46,605 bases of DNA from Ornithinimicrobium sp. (GTDB lineage: Bacteria; Actinomycetota; Actinomycetes; Actinomycetales; Dermatophilaceae). Position 1 is the first letter of the stretch, and each line of letters opens with the position of its first letter. Positions 31,162-40,413 of the stretch are shown one piece after another. The position numbers were made by a program, and so were the translations under genes. Below the pieces are notes generated by a model, which worked only from the letters and a program-made list of their open reading frames with translations, did not search any database and had not been told where the DNA came from. Location of the stretch: contig NZ_JAUNVI010000016.1 in the NCBI RefSeq assembly GCF_030537745.1, positions 1 to 46,605 on the forward strand, written 5' to 3'.

Positions 31162-32169
31162 ATGCAGATCACTGTCCTGTCCGGTGGCGTCGGGGGCGCC
31201 AGATTCGTCCGAGGACTCCTCCTCGCCCTGCGCCAGCGGAGATCCGCAGCAGGGGTCGACGGGGTTTCGGGGGGTGCTGAGAGCGCACCTGACACCGTCA
31301 CCGTGATCGGCAACACCGGCGACGACATCACGATCTTCGGTCTCCGCGTCTGCCCCGACCTGGACTCATTGCTCTACACGCTGGGCGGGGGAGTCGACGA
31401 GGACCAGGGGTGGGGGCGGGCCGCAGACACCCACGAGCTGATGGGAGAGCTGGGCGCTCTGGGCGTCCAACCGCAATGGTTCGGCCTGGGCGACAAGGAC
31501 CTCGCCACGCACGTGGCCCGCAGCCTCTGGCTCGGGCAGGGCCTCTCGCTGAGCCAGGTCACCGCACGGCTCGCGTCCCGGTGGGGACTGCCGGACCAGG
31601 GGGTCGTGCTGCTTCCGGTCACGGACACGCCGATCGAGACCCACGTCGTGATCGGCGGCGACGACGGGCAGGAGCGGGCAATCCACTTCCAGGAGTGGTG
31701 GGTCAAGGAGCGCGCAGCCGTCCTGGCGCACCGTTTTACCGTGGCCGGACTCGGGCAGGCCACCCCTGCCCCGGGCGTGCTCGAGGCGATCCGTGGCGCC
31801 GACGTGGTGGTGCTGCCACCGAGCAACCCGGTCGTCTCGATCGGCATCATCCTCGGCGTCCCCGGCGTGCGGGACGCCCTACGCGGTGCCCGTGCCCCGA
31901 TCATCGGGGTGAGCCCACTCATCGGCGGTCACCCCGTCCGCGGCCATGCTGACGCCTGCCTGGCCCCCCTGGGAGTAGAGGTGTCGGCGGCCGGGGTCGC
32001 CGGACTCTATGACGACTTCCTGCGTGGCTGGTTGGTCGACGACGCCGATGCCTCCGCTTCCTACCCGGCCGGCGTGACGGTCCGGCACCTCGACCTGCTC
32101 ATGCGAGACCTCGACGGCGCCGCGCGGATCGCCGGGGCCGCGCTCGACCTGGCCGAGCAGCTCCGGTGA
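31162..32169 (+). CDS. fbiA: F420 phosphoenolpyruvyl/2-phospholactate transferase
   Basis: A 335-residue CofD/FbiA protein. It starts MQITVLSGGVGGARFVRGL, the glycine-rich loop that binds the nucleotide-activated substrate. Also present are VIGNTGDDITIFGLRVCPDLDS, the Asp region that contacts FO, and VVLPPSNPVVSIGIILGVPG. It joins the phospholactyl or phosphoenolpyruvyl moiety to FO to make (dehydro-)F420-0. The ATG has no ribosome site but GTATG follows a possible -10. Its stop overlaps the fbiB GTG (GTGA). It is divergent from whiB2, as Rv3261 is from Rv3260c. Confidence 0.97.
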   Translation: MQITVLSGGVGGARFVRGLLLALRQRRSAAGVDGVSGGAESAPDTVTVIGNTGDDITIFGLRVCPDLDSLLYTLGGGVDEDQGWGRAADTHELMGELGALGVQPQWFGLGDKDLATHVARSLWLGQGLSLSQVTARLASRWGLPDQGVVLLPVTDTPIETHVVIGGDDGQERAIHFQEWWVKERAAVLAHRFTVAGLGQATPAPGVLEAIRGADVVVLPPSNPVVSIGIILGVPGVRDALRGARAPIIGVSPLIGGHPVRGHADACLAPLGVEVSAAGVAGLYDDFLRGWLVDDADASASYPAGVTVRHLDLLMRDLDGAARIAGAALDLAEQLR

Positions 32170-33197
32170 GCCCGCCGGCACCGAAGCCTCTGCCCGCAGG
32201 CGCCGTCACGATCCTGCCCCTCGCGGGTCTGCCGGAGATCACCACCGGCGCCGACCTCGCCGCGCTGCTGATCAGCGAGCTGGACATCGTGGGCGGCCTG
32301 CACGACGGCGATCTCCTCGTCGTCTCCAGCAAGGTGGTGTCCAAGGCGCTCGGCCTCCGCGCCCCCGAAGGCACCGCGCGGGAGGACCTGGTGCATCGCC
32401 ATACCCACCGCATCGTGGCCGAGCGCAGCACCCCGCAGGGGACAACGAGCATCGTCGAGTCCGTCGCTGGCCCGGTGATGGCCGCCGCGGGGCTGGACGC
32501 GTCCAACACGGGCGCCGGGGGCGGCGTGCTGGCCTTGCCGTCCGACCCCGACGGTGCCGCGCGCGATCTGCACGATGCCCTCGCCTCGCACTCCCCCGAC
32601 ACGGCCTTCGGCCTGGTGATCAGCGACACTGCGGGGCGCCCGTGGCGTCTGGGCCAGACGGACTTCGCCCTCGGCGCGCACGGCGTGCGGGTTGTCGACG
32701 ACCTCCGCGGCGCGACGGACGCCGACGGACGCCCGTTGGCGGTGACTTCGCGAGCGGTGGCCGACGAGGTGGCAGCCGCCGCCGACCTGGTCAAGGGCAA
32801 GACCGGTGGGGTTGGGGCGGCTCTCGTGCGCGGTCTCGGCGGCTTGGTGACCAACGACACGGCCGCGGGCGCGCGCTCGCTGGTCCGGACGGGGCCCGCT
32901 GACTGGTTCGCACTCGGCCACCGCGAGGCCGTGCGCGCCGCTCTGGGCGCACCGCCCGGCAGCGCAGAAGCGAGGCACGTAGGCATTCCGTCGGTGACGC
33001 CGGAGGCGGACGAACTCCGTGGCGCTCGCGCGGTCCGACTAGCCCTGCTGGGGCACGAAGATGCGCACGTCCTCGGCGGAGTCTCTGGCGGTTATGCCGT
33101 GAGCTCTGCCTCGCCTCTCCTCGCAGGTCGGGTCGCGGCTCGGCTAGAAGTAGCGCTGGCCGGGGAGTCCGTCACGGCCAAGGTGCGCATCGCCTGA
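32166..33197 (+). CDS. fbiB: F420-0:gamma-glutamyl ligase FbiB/CofE with short C-terminal extension
   Basis: A 343-residue protein. Residues 1-245 are the CofE ligase fold, with LHDGDLLVVSSKVVSKALG, FGLVISDTAGRPWRLGQTDFALG, and LVKGKTGGVGAALVRGL. It adds gamma-linked glutamates to F420-0. The M. tuberculosis FbiB has about 448 residues with a C-terminal FMN nitroreductase-like domain. Here the C-terminal part is only about 100 residues (DWFALGHREAVRAALGAPPG to the end) and I see no flavin motif. The GTG start overlaps the fbiA stop. The gene converges on the AlkA-like gene. Confidence 0.93.
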   Translation: MSPPAPKPLPAGAVTILPLAGLPEITTGADLAALLISELDIVGGLHDGDLLVVSSKVVSKALGLRAPEGTAREDLVHRHTHRIVAERSTPQGTTSIVESVAGPVMAAAGLDASNTGAGGGVLALPSDPDGAARDLHDALASHSPDTAFGLVISDTAGRPWRLGQTDFALGAHGVRVVDDLRGATDADGRPLAVTSRAVADEVAAAADLVKGKTGGVGAALVRGLGGLVTNDTAAGARSLVRTGPADWFALGHREAVRAALGAPPGSAEARHVGIPSVTPEADELRGARAVRLALLGHEDAHVLGGVSGGYAVSSASPLLAGRVAARLEVALAGESVTAKVRIA

Positions 33198-33198
33198 C

Positions 33199-33212
33199 CG
33201 ACCGAACGGTCG
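33199..33212. terminator. Small hairpin between convergent fbiB and glycosylase genes
   Basis: CGACCG and CGGTCG form a 6-bp stem with a 2-base loop in the 33-bp gap. It is weak evidence for a bidirectional terminator. Confidence 0.25.
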
Positions 33213-33230
33213 CCCCCGCCACGAGTCCGC

Positions 33231-34187
33231 TCAGCGAGCGCGTGCGACGGGGACGTGCTGACGCGGGGACAGCCGAGGACCGCGTCTTGGGCGCCGGGCG
33301 CCGGCGAGCTCGAGGTAGCGCTGGACGCGGTAGCGCTGGCCCGCCCATGGCCGCAGCAGGTCGACGAGCACCTGATCGTCCACGGGGTGCCCGGTCAGCG
33401 CCCAGCCGATGTTGGCTGCGACGTGATAGTCGCCGAAACTCACCGCGTCGGCGTCCCCGAGTGCCCGATGCGCGGTCTCGGCGGCGGTCCACACGCCGAC
33501 CCCCGGGATGGCGAGCAGGCGGCGCCGCGCGGCGAGCAGGTCCAGGGTGGTGATCTCCTCCAGGCGGTCGGCGTGGGCGGCCACCCTCATCACGGTGTCG
33601 GCGCGCTGCGGTGTCACCCCGGCCCGGAGCCACTCCCAGGACGGGATGGCACGCAACGCGTCGGCCGACGGAGGGACATGCAACCCCAAGGCCGCCCCTG
33701 GCCCTGGAGCGGGCTCGCCGAAGCGTCGGACGACTCTGCGCCAGCCACCGAAGGCCTCCTGACCAGTGACCTTCTGCTCGATAATCGCGGGCACGAGCGA
33801 CTCCAGGACGAGACCTGTCCGCGGGATTCTCCACCCGGGGTGCTGACGCCGGGCCCTCTCGACCACCGGGTGACCACCCTCAAAGCCGGCAGCTCCCACG
33901 TCCTGGGAACCCAGCATCGGAGGCAGCTTCTCCAGCACCCAAGACGCACCCGGCCCCCAGCTCTGCGCGAGCACCAGTCGCTCGGCCGGCCGCACCACGG
34001 TCCTCAACGTCGCTGGACCCTCTGGCGTCCTGATCCCCCGCCAGAGGGCGCCCGCGGACTGGACCCAGGCCGGGTCGCCCGCCCCCCGCCGAAGCACGCC
34101 CCAGGTCGCCGACAGGTCCACCGACCAGGGGGTCCGCAGGACCCTCTGCCGTGCTGCCGCACCTCGGCGCTGTCCATCGTTGGTCAC
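33231..34187 (-). CDS. AlkA-like DNA-3-methyladenine glycosylase (HhH-GPD)
   Basis: A 318-residue base-excision glycosylase. An N-terminal domain of about 130 residues precedes the HhH-GPD domain (VPAIIEQKVTGQEAFGGW onward). The helix-hairpin-helix is LLAIPGVGVWTAAE and the catalytic Asp is in DAVSFGDYHVAANIGW. No iron-sulfur Cys cluster is present, which fits AlkA and not Nth. It would remove alkylated purines. The GTG at 34187 is a choice with weak support (CACAGT 6 nt upstream). Together with the YcaQ-like gene it makes two alkylation-repair enzymes in this window. Confidence 0.85.
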   Translation of the reverse strand: MTNDGQRRGAAARQRVLRTPWSVDLSATWGVLRRGAGDPAWVQSAGALWRGIRTPEGPATLRTVVRPAERLVLAQSWGPGASWVLEKLPPMLGSQDVGAAGFEGGHPVVERARRQHPGWRIPRTGLVLESLVPAIIEQKVTGQEAFGGWRRVVRRFGEPAPGPGAALGLHVPPSADALRAIPSWEWLRAGVTPQRADTVMRVAAHADRLEEITTLDLLAARRRLLAIPGVGVWTAAETAHRALGDADAVSFGDYHVAANIGWALTGHPVDDQVLVDLLRPWAGQRYRVQRYLELAGARRPRRGPRLSPRQHVPVARAR

Positions 34188-34242
34188 CGCGCCACTGTGC
34201 ACTGCTGCCAGCCCGTGCGCAAGGGTGGGCCCCCGCACCGGC

Positions 34243-34248
34243 TAGCGT
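34243..34248 (+). promoter_or_regulatory. -10 box (TAGCGT) of the TIGR03089 gene
   Basis: The hexamer ends 6 nt before the GTG at 34255. Confidence 0.5.
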
Positions 34249-34254
34249 GGGTCC

Positions 34255-35016
34255 GTGCCTTTCCCAGACCAGGTGCTCGCCAAAGCGGTTGCCGCCGATG
34301 CGACCCGGCCCGCCATCACCTTCTACGACGACACCACCGGTGGCGGGGGCGAGCGCATCGAGCTCTCTCGCCGGGTGCTGCGCACCTGGGTCTGCAAGGC
34401 GGCCAACGCCCTCCAGGAGGGGTTGGACGTGCAGCCTGGCTCCGTGGTCCTGGTGGACCTCCCCGGCCCCCACTGGCGACTCGTCTACTGGGCCCTGGCG
34501 GTGTGGTCCGTCGGCGCGACGCTGACCGTCGACACCCATGAGGGAGCCGACGTCCTCGTCACCACCGACCCGGACAGCGAGCTCGCGGAGGACTGCGACG
34601 AGGTCGTCGCGGTAGCTCTGCCCGCCCTCGCACGCTCCTTCGGTGAGGAACTGCGCTCCGGCATCGTCGACGAGGCGGCCGAACTTTCCAGCTATGCCGA
34701 TGACTTCACCGCTTGGGACGACGTGACCGAGGAGGACACGGCCCTGGTCGACCAGGGCGAGCGGATCAGCTATGCCGAGCTGCTGGACGAACTGCCGCCG
34801 GTCCCGACCGGCTCGCGGGCCCTCATCACCACCACCGATCCCGGCCTCTTCCTGCGTCAGGTGCTCCAGGTGCTCGCCGCGGACGGATCAGTCGTCATCG
34901 TCCGTAGCGACCATGAGGACGGGGCCGACGTGAGTCAGGACCAGGATCGGCTCGCGTCCGAGGGCGTCAGCTTTGCGCTGGCGACCAACCAGGCCCCCGA
35001 GCAGACCACGTCCTGA
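34255..35016 (+). CDS. TIGR03089-family AMP-binding-like protein
   Basis: A 253-residue protein of the actinobacterial TIGR03089 family. It resembles the N-terminal part of acyl-CoA synthetases (TRPAITFYDDTTGGGGERIEL, LSRRVLRTWVCKAANALQEG, GSVVLVDLPGPHWRLVYWALAVWSVGA) but lacks the P-loop-like SGTTGxPK motif and the C-terminal domain. Adenylation activity is therefore unlikely. The GTG at 34255 follows a TAGCGT box by 6 nt. In M. tuberculosis the family member (Rv3268) is beside the LCP gene Rv3267; here the LCP gene lies 2.6 kb away. Its function is unknown. Confidence 0.85.
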   Translation: MPFPDQVLAKAVAADATRPAITFYDDTTGGGGERIELSRRVLRTWVCKAANALQEGLDVQPGSVVLVDLPGPHWRLVYWALAVWSVGATLTVDTHEGADVLVTTDPDSELAEDCDEVVAVALPALARSFGEELRSGIVDEAAELSSYADDFTAWDDVTEEDTALVDQGERISYAELLDELPPVPTGSRALITTTDPGLFLRQVLQVLAADGSVVIVRSDHEDGADVSQDQDRLASEGVSFALATNQAPEQTTS

Positions 35017-35041
35017 CCGCCCGGGTGCCGGACGGTATCCT
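35013..35041 (+). promoter_or_regulatory. Promoter of scoA: CTGACC - 17 bp - TATCCT
   Basis: The -35-like CTGACC (35013-35018) contains the TIGR03089 gene's TGA stop. The -10 TATCCT (35036-35041) ends 7 nt before the scoA ATG, predicting a leaderless mRNA. Confidence 0.5.
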
Positions 35042-35048
35042 CACGAGC

Positions 35049-35837
<789 letters not shown>

Positions 35838-35839
35838 TC

Positions 35840-36514
35840 ATGGCTCTGACCCGTGAGGAGATGGCGGCACGCGCCGCCGCCGAGCTCAAGGACGGCGACT
35901 ACGTCAACCTTGGCATCGGGATGCCGACGCTCGTGCCGAACTACGTCCCAGACGACATCGAGCTCGTGCTCCAGAGCGAGAACGGCATCCTTGGTGTCGG
36001 CCCCTACCCCTACGAGGGCGACGAGCATCCCGACCTGATCAACGCTGGCAAGGAGACGGTGACCCTACGCAAGGGCGCCAGCATCTTCGACTCGGCGACC
36101 AGCTTCGGGATGATCCGTGGCGGCAAGATCGACGCGGCGATCCTGGGCGCGATGCAGGTCTCTCAGGACGGCGACATCGCTAACTGGATGATCCCGGGCA
36201 AGATGGTCAAGGGGATGGGCGGTGCGATGGACCTGGTGCTCGGCGCCAAGAAGGTAGTCGTGCTGATGGATCACGTCGCCAAAGACGGAAGTTTGAAGAT
36301 CCTGCAGGAATGCGACCTGCCGATCACCGGACTGAAGGTCGTGCAACGCATCATCACCGACCTCGCGGTCATCGACGTCACACCGCAGGGTCTGGTGCTG
36401 CGTGAGGTCGCGCCCGGGGTCACCGTGGACGAGGTCGTGGCCAAGACCGGCGCACCGCTGACCATCGCCGTGGACGACGACACCACCGAGACGGACCCCA
36501 CGGCCCAGGTCTGA
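35840..36514 (+). CDS. scoB: 3-oxoacid CoA-transferase subunit B
   Basis: A 224-residue beta subunit. The catalytic Glu is in [14 protein letters not shown], which forms the CoA thioester. [17 protein letters not shown] and [12 protein letters not shown] are family hallmarks, and [19 protein letters not shown] follows. AAGGAGG lies 7 nt before the ATG, a strong ribosome site needed because the gene is internal to the operon. ScoB-like sequence is favoured over PcaJ, but a 3-oxoadipate substrate cannot be excluded. A large hairpin follows the stop. Confidence 0.95.
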   Translation: MALTREEMAARAAAELKDGDYVNLGIGMPTLVPNYVPDDIELVLQSENGILGVGPYPYEGDEHPDLINAGKETVTLRKGASIFDSATSFGMIRGGKIDAAILGAMQVSQDGDIANWMIPGKMVKGMGGAMDLVLGAKKVVVLMDHVAKDGSLKILQECDLPITGLKVVQRIITDLAVIDVTPQGLVLREVAPGVTVDEVVAKTGAPLTIAVDDDTTETDPTAQV

Positions 36515-36515
36515 A

Positions 36516-36547
36516 CGGCTGATCGGGCCTGACCGGCCGATCAGCCG
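36516..36547. terminator. Bidirectional hairpin terminator between scoB and ExoA-like gene
   Basis: CGGCTGATCGG (36516-36526) and CCGATCAGCCG (36537-36547) form a perfect 11-bp stem with a 10-nt loop, starting 1 nt after the scoB stop. The 3' arm contains the convergent gene's stop codon, so each gene ends inside or beside the stem. Confidence 0.75.
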
Positions 36548-37524
36548 CGGGCGTTGGTGCCGCGAAGGAATCCAGCGCCCCAGGTCAGATGCATGGTCGC
36601 GAGGACGGCTGGCATCCGGGTCATCACTCCCGGCCGCTCGGCCCGAGCGATCCACAGGCCGCCCACCACCACGGCCACCGCATACCCGCTCGGCAGCGTC
36701 CACAGCGGCCGCCACAAGAAGCCGCCGACGATCCCCGCTGCCAGCACCAGCACCGCGGCCGGCGGAGCAAGATAGCGCGCGCTCGCCGTCTCCGGATGCC
36801 GTCTCATCACCTGACGACGCCACTGACCCGTGGTGTAGAACTGCCGGGCCAGGTCGCGCCAGGTCGAGCGCGGGCGGTAGGTCACCGTCAGGCTGGGGTC
36901 GAACCAGACCAGCCCACCGGCTTCACGGATCCGATGGTTGAGCTCCCAGTCCTGCGCACGGCTAAATGATGGGTCGTAGCCCCCGACACGGTCGAGCCAC
37001 TCCCGGCGAAAGACCCCCAGATAGACGGTCTCGGCCGGGCCGGCCGCGCCTCCGGTGTGAAACTTCGCGGCGCCGATCCCCAGCGGTGAGCGCATCGCCA
37101 CTGCGACGGCCTGCTGCAGGTCGCCCAGCCCCTCGGCAAGCATGAGACCGCCGACGTTCGCCGCGCCCGTCTCCTGGAGGATCTCGGCGGCGCGTCGGAT
37201 GTAGCCCTCGGACAGCGCGCCGTGACCGTCCATCCGGACCACGATGTCGTGCGTGGAGGCGGCAATTGCGGCATTGAGCCCGTCCGGGGTGCGGCCGGTC
37301 GGGTTCTCGACGACCAGCACACGGTCGTCCGCGGCCGCCAGCGCCTCCGCCACCTCGTGCGTACGGTCCGTGCCCGGGCCGATCGCGATGGCGACCTCGA
37401 CCGGCCCCGGGTAGTCCTGGGCCAGCACAGAACCTACCGCTGCGGCGAGGTGGTGCTCCTCGTTGAGGATAGGCATGATCACCGACACAGGCTGGTATGT
37501 CGAGGGGTCGGCAGAAGTGCTCAC
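36541..37524 (-). CDS. ExoA-like GT2 glycosyltransferase
   Basis: A 327-residue GT2 enzyme. The GT-A core begins VSVIMPILNEEHHLAAAVGSVLAQDYPG, with RMDGHGALSEGYIRRAAEIL (metal-binding DGH) and YDPSFSRAQDWELNHRI (catalytic-region ED/QDWEL). Two hydrophobic segments lie near the C-terminus (YLAPPAAVLVLAAGIVGGFL and LPSGYAVAVVVGGLWIA). The sequence is closest to succinoglycan-type ExoA and to actinobacterial sugar transferases at the wbbL1 position, but the acceptor is unknown. The GTG at 37524 has TAATCT 7 nt upstream. It is divergent from the LCP gene. Confidence 0.88.
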   Translation of the reverse strand: MSTSADPSTYQPVSVIMPILNEEHHLAAAVGSVLAQDYPGPVEVAIAIGPGTDRTHEVAEALAAADDRVLVVENPTGRTPDGLNAAIAASTHDIVVRMDGHGALSEGYIRRAAEILQETGAANVGGLMLAEGLGDLQQAVAVAMRSPLGIGAAKFHTGGAAGPAETVYLGVFRREWLDRVGGYDPSFSRAQDWELNHRIREAGGLVWFDPSLTVTYRPRSTWRDLARQFYTTGQWRRQVMRRHPETASARYLAPPAAVLVLAAGIVGGFLWRPLWTLPSGYAVAVVVGGLWIARAERPGVMTRMPAVLATMHLTWGAGFLRGTNARG

Positions 37525-37531
37525 CCGGCTG

Positions 37532-37537
37532 AGATTA
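37532..37537 (-). promoter_or_regulatory. -10 box (TAATCT) of the ExoA-like gene
   Basis: The hexamer ends 7 nt before the GTG at 37524. Confidence 0.5.
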
Positions 37538-37601
37538 CCCGCGGGTCTGCGGATCCAGGTCAGCAGCGCGCCGCTTCCAGCAGTTAGCCAGGAGACTGGC
37601 C

Positions 37602-37607
37602 TAGTCT
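37602..37607 (+). promoter_or_regulatory. -10 box (TAGTCT) of the LCP gene
   Basis: The hexamer ends 8 nt before the GTG at 37616 and supports that start over an upstream ATG that lies inside the divergent gene. Confidence 0.5.
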
Positions 37608-37615
37608 GGTGCGTC

Positions 37616-38878
37616 GTGCCGCACCGCCCTGAGGATGACTGGACCCGACCGATCCCCCGCACCACCCGCCCGGATCGGCGCTCCCGCGAGCCCCAAGGCC
37701 GGGACAGCTGGCGTGAGGACGCCACCGAGCGCATCCCGCGCCAGGAGCGTGCGGACCGCCGCTACGACGACGGCAGTCGGCCTGACCAGTACGACGACTA
37801 CGACAGCTACGACGAGTCACCGGACGGCTACCGCGCCGAGCATCGCCCTTCCCGCTATGCCCCTGCGCCAGATCAGCGCAGTCGGCGCGCTGGTCCGCCA
37901 CCACGCACGCCGCGACGCCGCCGCCGCTACCGGCTGCGCCGGTTCTTCGCGCTGCTCGCCATGGCAGTGATCGCCTACGTGGTCGCGATGATCATCGTCT
38001 TCGCCCAGATCTGGGGCAGCATCGCCACCATCGACTCCACCCCCAACGTCGCAGACCGGCCCAGCGGCGGGGCCGGAGAGTCCTACCTCCTGGTCGGGAC
38101 GGACAGTCGCGACCAGCTCACCGCGGAGCAGCAGGACACCTTCGGGACGGGCTACACCGAGGGCTCACGCGCTGACACGGTCATGTTGCTGCATGTGCCC
38201 ACCATGGGCGAGCCAACCCTCGTCAGCCTCCCCCGAGACTCCTATGTGAACGTCCGCGACCACGGAGCCAACAAGCTCAACTCGGCCCACTCCCTTGGCG
38301 GTCCAGCCCTTCTCGTGGACACCGTCGAGCAGGCCACCGGGTTGCGGATCAACGGCTACCTCGAGATCGGCTTCGGCGGGTTCGTCGGCGTCGTGGACAA
38401 GGTGGACGGCGTCAACCTGTGCCTCGACGCGCCGATCAAGGACGAGAAGGCACACATCGACCTGCCCGCCGGCTGCCAGGACCTCACCGGCCCGGATGCC
38501 CTCGGTTACGTCCGGATGCGTTATAGCGACAGGCGAGGCGACCTCGGCCGCGTCGAACGGCAGCGTGCCTTCCTCTCCGCCCTGGTCACCAAGATGGCCC
38601 GCCCGAGCACCATCCTCAACCCCTACTCCCTCCACCAGGTCGGCACCGCGACCGGCAGCGCCCTCGCCAGGGGCGAAGACACCTCGATGCTGGAGATGAC
38701 CCGGATCGCACTGGCGATGCGTGCGGTCGCCAACGGCAAAGGACACTCGATCACGGTCCCCATATCCAACGTGGACTATCGGACCAACGTCGGCAGCACC
38801 GTGCTGTGGAACGAGAAGAGTGCTGCCGACCTCTTCACCGCGCTGCGCAACGGCGACCCCATCACGGTCCAGCCCTGA
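37616..38878 (+). CDS. LytR-CpsA-Psr (LCP) family cell-wall glycopolymer ligase
   Basis: A 420-residue membrane protein. The N-terminal 100 residues are cytoplasmic, rich in Arg, Asp and Tyr (DDYDSYDESPDGYRAEHR). A single membrane helix (FFALLAMAVIAYVVAMIIVF) leads to the LCP domain: SYLLVGTDSRDQ, EGSRADTVMLLHV, LVSLPRDSYVNV and YVRMRYSDRRGDLGRVERQ. Arg and Asp residues there bind the polyprenyl pyrophosphate. LCP enzymes attach glycopolymers such as arabinogalactan or teichoic acids to peptidoglycan. The gene is 8 nt before a Ser/Thr kinase gene, so the kinase may control it or share its transcript. Confidence 0.92.
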   Translation: MPHRPEDDWTRPIPRTTRPDRRSREPQGRDSWREDATERIPRQERADRRYDDGSRPDQYDDYDSYDESPDGYRAEHRPSRYAPAPDQRSRRAGPPPRTPRRRRRYRLRRFFALLAMAVIAYVVAMIIVFAQIWGSIATIDSTPNVADRPSGGAGESYLLVGTDSRDQLTAEQQDTFGTGYTEGSRADTVMLLHVPTMGEPTLVSLPRDSYVNVRDHGANKLNSAHSLGGPALLVDTVEQATGLRINGYLEIGFGGFVGVVDKVDGVNLCLDAPIKDEKAHIDLPAGCQDLTGPDALGYVRMRYSDRRGDLGRVERQRAFLSALVTKMARPSTILNPYSLHQVGTATGSALARGEDTSMLEMTRIALAMRAVANGKGHSITVPISNVDYRTNVGSTVLWNEKSAADLFTALRNGDPITVQP

Positions 38879-38886
38879 GCCCAGCG

Positions 38887-40410
38887 ATGCCGCAGACCAC
38901 CACCCCCTCTCCCGTCGGCGATGATCCTGGCGTCATCGCCGGGCGCTACCAGATCCAGCACGTCCTGGGACGCGGTGGCGGCGGCATCGTCTGGCTCGCG
39001 CTCGACCAGCACCTCGGGCGCAAGGTCGCGCTGAAGAAGGTCGCCGGCGAGGCCGACGCTGAGATCTTGGTGACACGCGGACTGCGGGAGGCCCGCACGA
39101 GTGCCGCGCTGGCCCACGACCACGTGGTGCGGGTCTACGACGCGTTCGAGTTCGAGGGCGCGCCGTGGATCGTCATGGAATACGTCCCTGGCCCCTCGCT
39201 CGCCGCTCTCCTGGAGGACGGCCGGTCGCTGCCGCCGTCCCAGGTCGCGCTCATCGGCGCCCAGGTCGCTCGGGCACTGGCAGCCGCCCACCGGGCCGGG
39301 ATCCTGCACCGCGACGTGAAGCCGGCCAACGTGCTCCTCACCGATCCGAGCGGCCGCACCGCCAAGCTCACCGACTTCGGGATCGCCCGCGCCGAGGACG
39401 ACCACCAGCTGACCCGGACCGGCATGGTGTCGGGCACCGCTGCCTACTTCTCCCCCGAGCTGGCCCAGGGGGAGGGCCCGAGCCCAGCTACCGACGTCTG
39501 GGCCCTGGGCGCCACCCTCTACGCCGCGGTCGAGGGTCGCAGACCGTTCCCCGACGCGGCCAACGCCGTCGCCCAGCTGCATACCATCGTCCGTGAGGAA
39601 CCCCGCGAGCCGCAGCAGGCAGGCCCGCTCACCCCCGTGCTCGCTGGCATGCTGGACGGCGACCCTGCGCGGAGGTGGACTGCCGAGCAGGCTGCGCACG
39701 CTCTGGACCGGATCAACGGCACCGCTTCATCGACCGGGGACACCGCCGCCCCCGGACTGCCTGCTGCTGCCCAGGTATGGCGAGGCGCGGCGACGCAGGC
39801 GCAGTCACCAGTGGGGCGCACCCGTGAGCAGCAAGTCGCCGCCCCCGCCCCTAGTCCGGCGTCGTCAACCCCGGCCCCACCCACCCGCTCCCCCTCGCCG
39901 ATCCGGCGGCCACCCGGCCCACGTCCACCGGCACGGCGTCGTCAGTCCACCAGCCGGGTGATGGCGTGGGTGCTGGGCATCCTCCTAACCATCCTTCTCG
40001 GATGGCTCGTCTACACGATCGCGACAGGGGCCACCGGGCTCGGCGGGCCGACGACGAGCCGCGAGCACAGCGACTCCTCGGCCCCAGAGGGAACCCCCGT
40101 CACGGCCAAGCAGGCCGAGCAACTCGTGCGCGATTGGTACTCGACCCTGCAGGCCGACGGTCTCCCCGCCGCCCAGAAGCTGATGCTTCCCAGTGCCTCA
40201 GTCGATCCAGCGATCGCTGAGGGGCTTGACGACATCACCCTCTCCGACGTGACCACGACTGTGCTGCCAAACGGGAGCGCCACGGTGTCGCTCACCGCCT
40301 CCTACGACTACGGCTCGAGCCTGATCGTGCAGCGCGAGGACCTCATCGTGACCCGCTCAGACGGGCATCCGCGGATCGCCAGCCGGGGCACCACGATGCT
40401 GGACGGATAG
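38887..40410 (+). CDS. Membrane Ser/Thr protein kinase with short extracellular domain
   Basis: A 507-residue receptor kinase. The catalytic domain (about 20-277) has the glycine loop GRGGGGIVW, ATP Lys50, the catalytic Asp143 in HRDVKPANVL and DFG at 163-165. A Pro/Ser/Arg juxtamembrane linker (about 280-355) and a membrane helix (358-378) follow. The extracellular part (about 400-507) has no PASTA repeats. VTAKQAEQLVRDWYSTLQAD and its strands look like an NTF2/SnoaL-type fold, which is my inference. It is 8 nt after the LCP gene and ends 3 bp from the convergent dehydrogenase gene. Candidate substrates are wall-assembly proteins. Confidence 0.93.
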   Translation: MPQTTTPSPVGDDPGVIAGRYQIQHVLGRGGGGIVWLALDQHLGRKVALKKVAGEADAEILVTRGLREARTSAALAHDHVVRVYDAFEFEGAPWIVMEYVPGPSLAALLEDGRSLPPSQVALIGAQVARALAAAHRAGILHRDVKPANVLLTDPSGRTAKLTDFGIARAEDDHQLTRTGMVSGTAAYFSPELAQGEGPSPATDVWALGATLYAAVEGRRPFPDAANAVAQLHTIVREEPREPQQAGPLTPVLAGMLDGDPARRWTAEQAAHALDRINGTASSTGDTAAPGLPAAAQVWRGAATQAQSPVGRTREQQVAAPAPSPASSTPAPPTRSPSPIRRPPGPRPPARRRQSTSRVMAWVLGILLTILLGWLVYTIATGATGLGGPTTSREHSDSSAPEGTPVTAKQAEQLVRDWYSTLQADGLPAAQKLMLPSASVDPAIAEGLDDITLSDVTTTVLPNGSATVSLTASYDYGSSLIVQREDLIVTRSDGHPRIASRGTTMLDG

Positions 40411-40413
40411 GGC

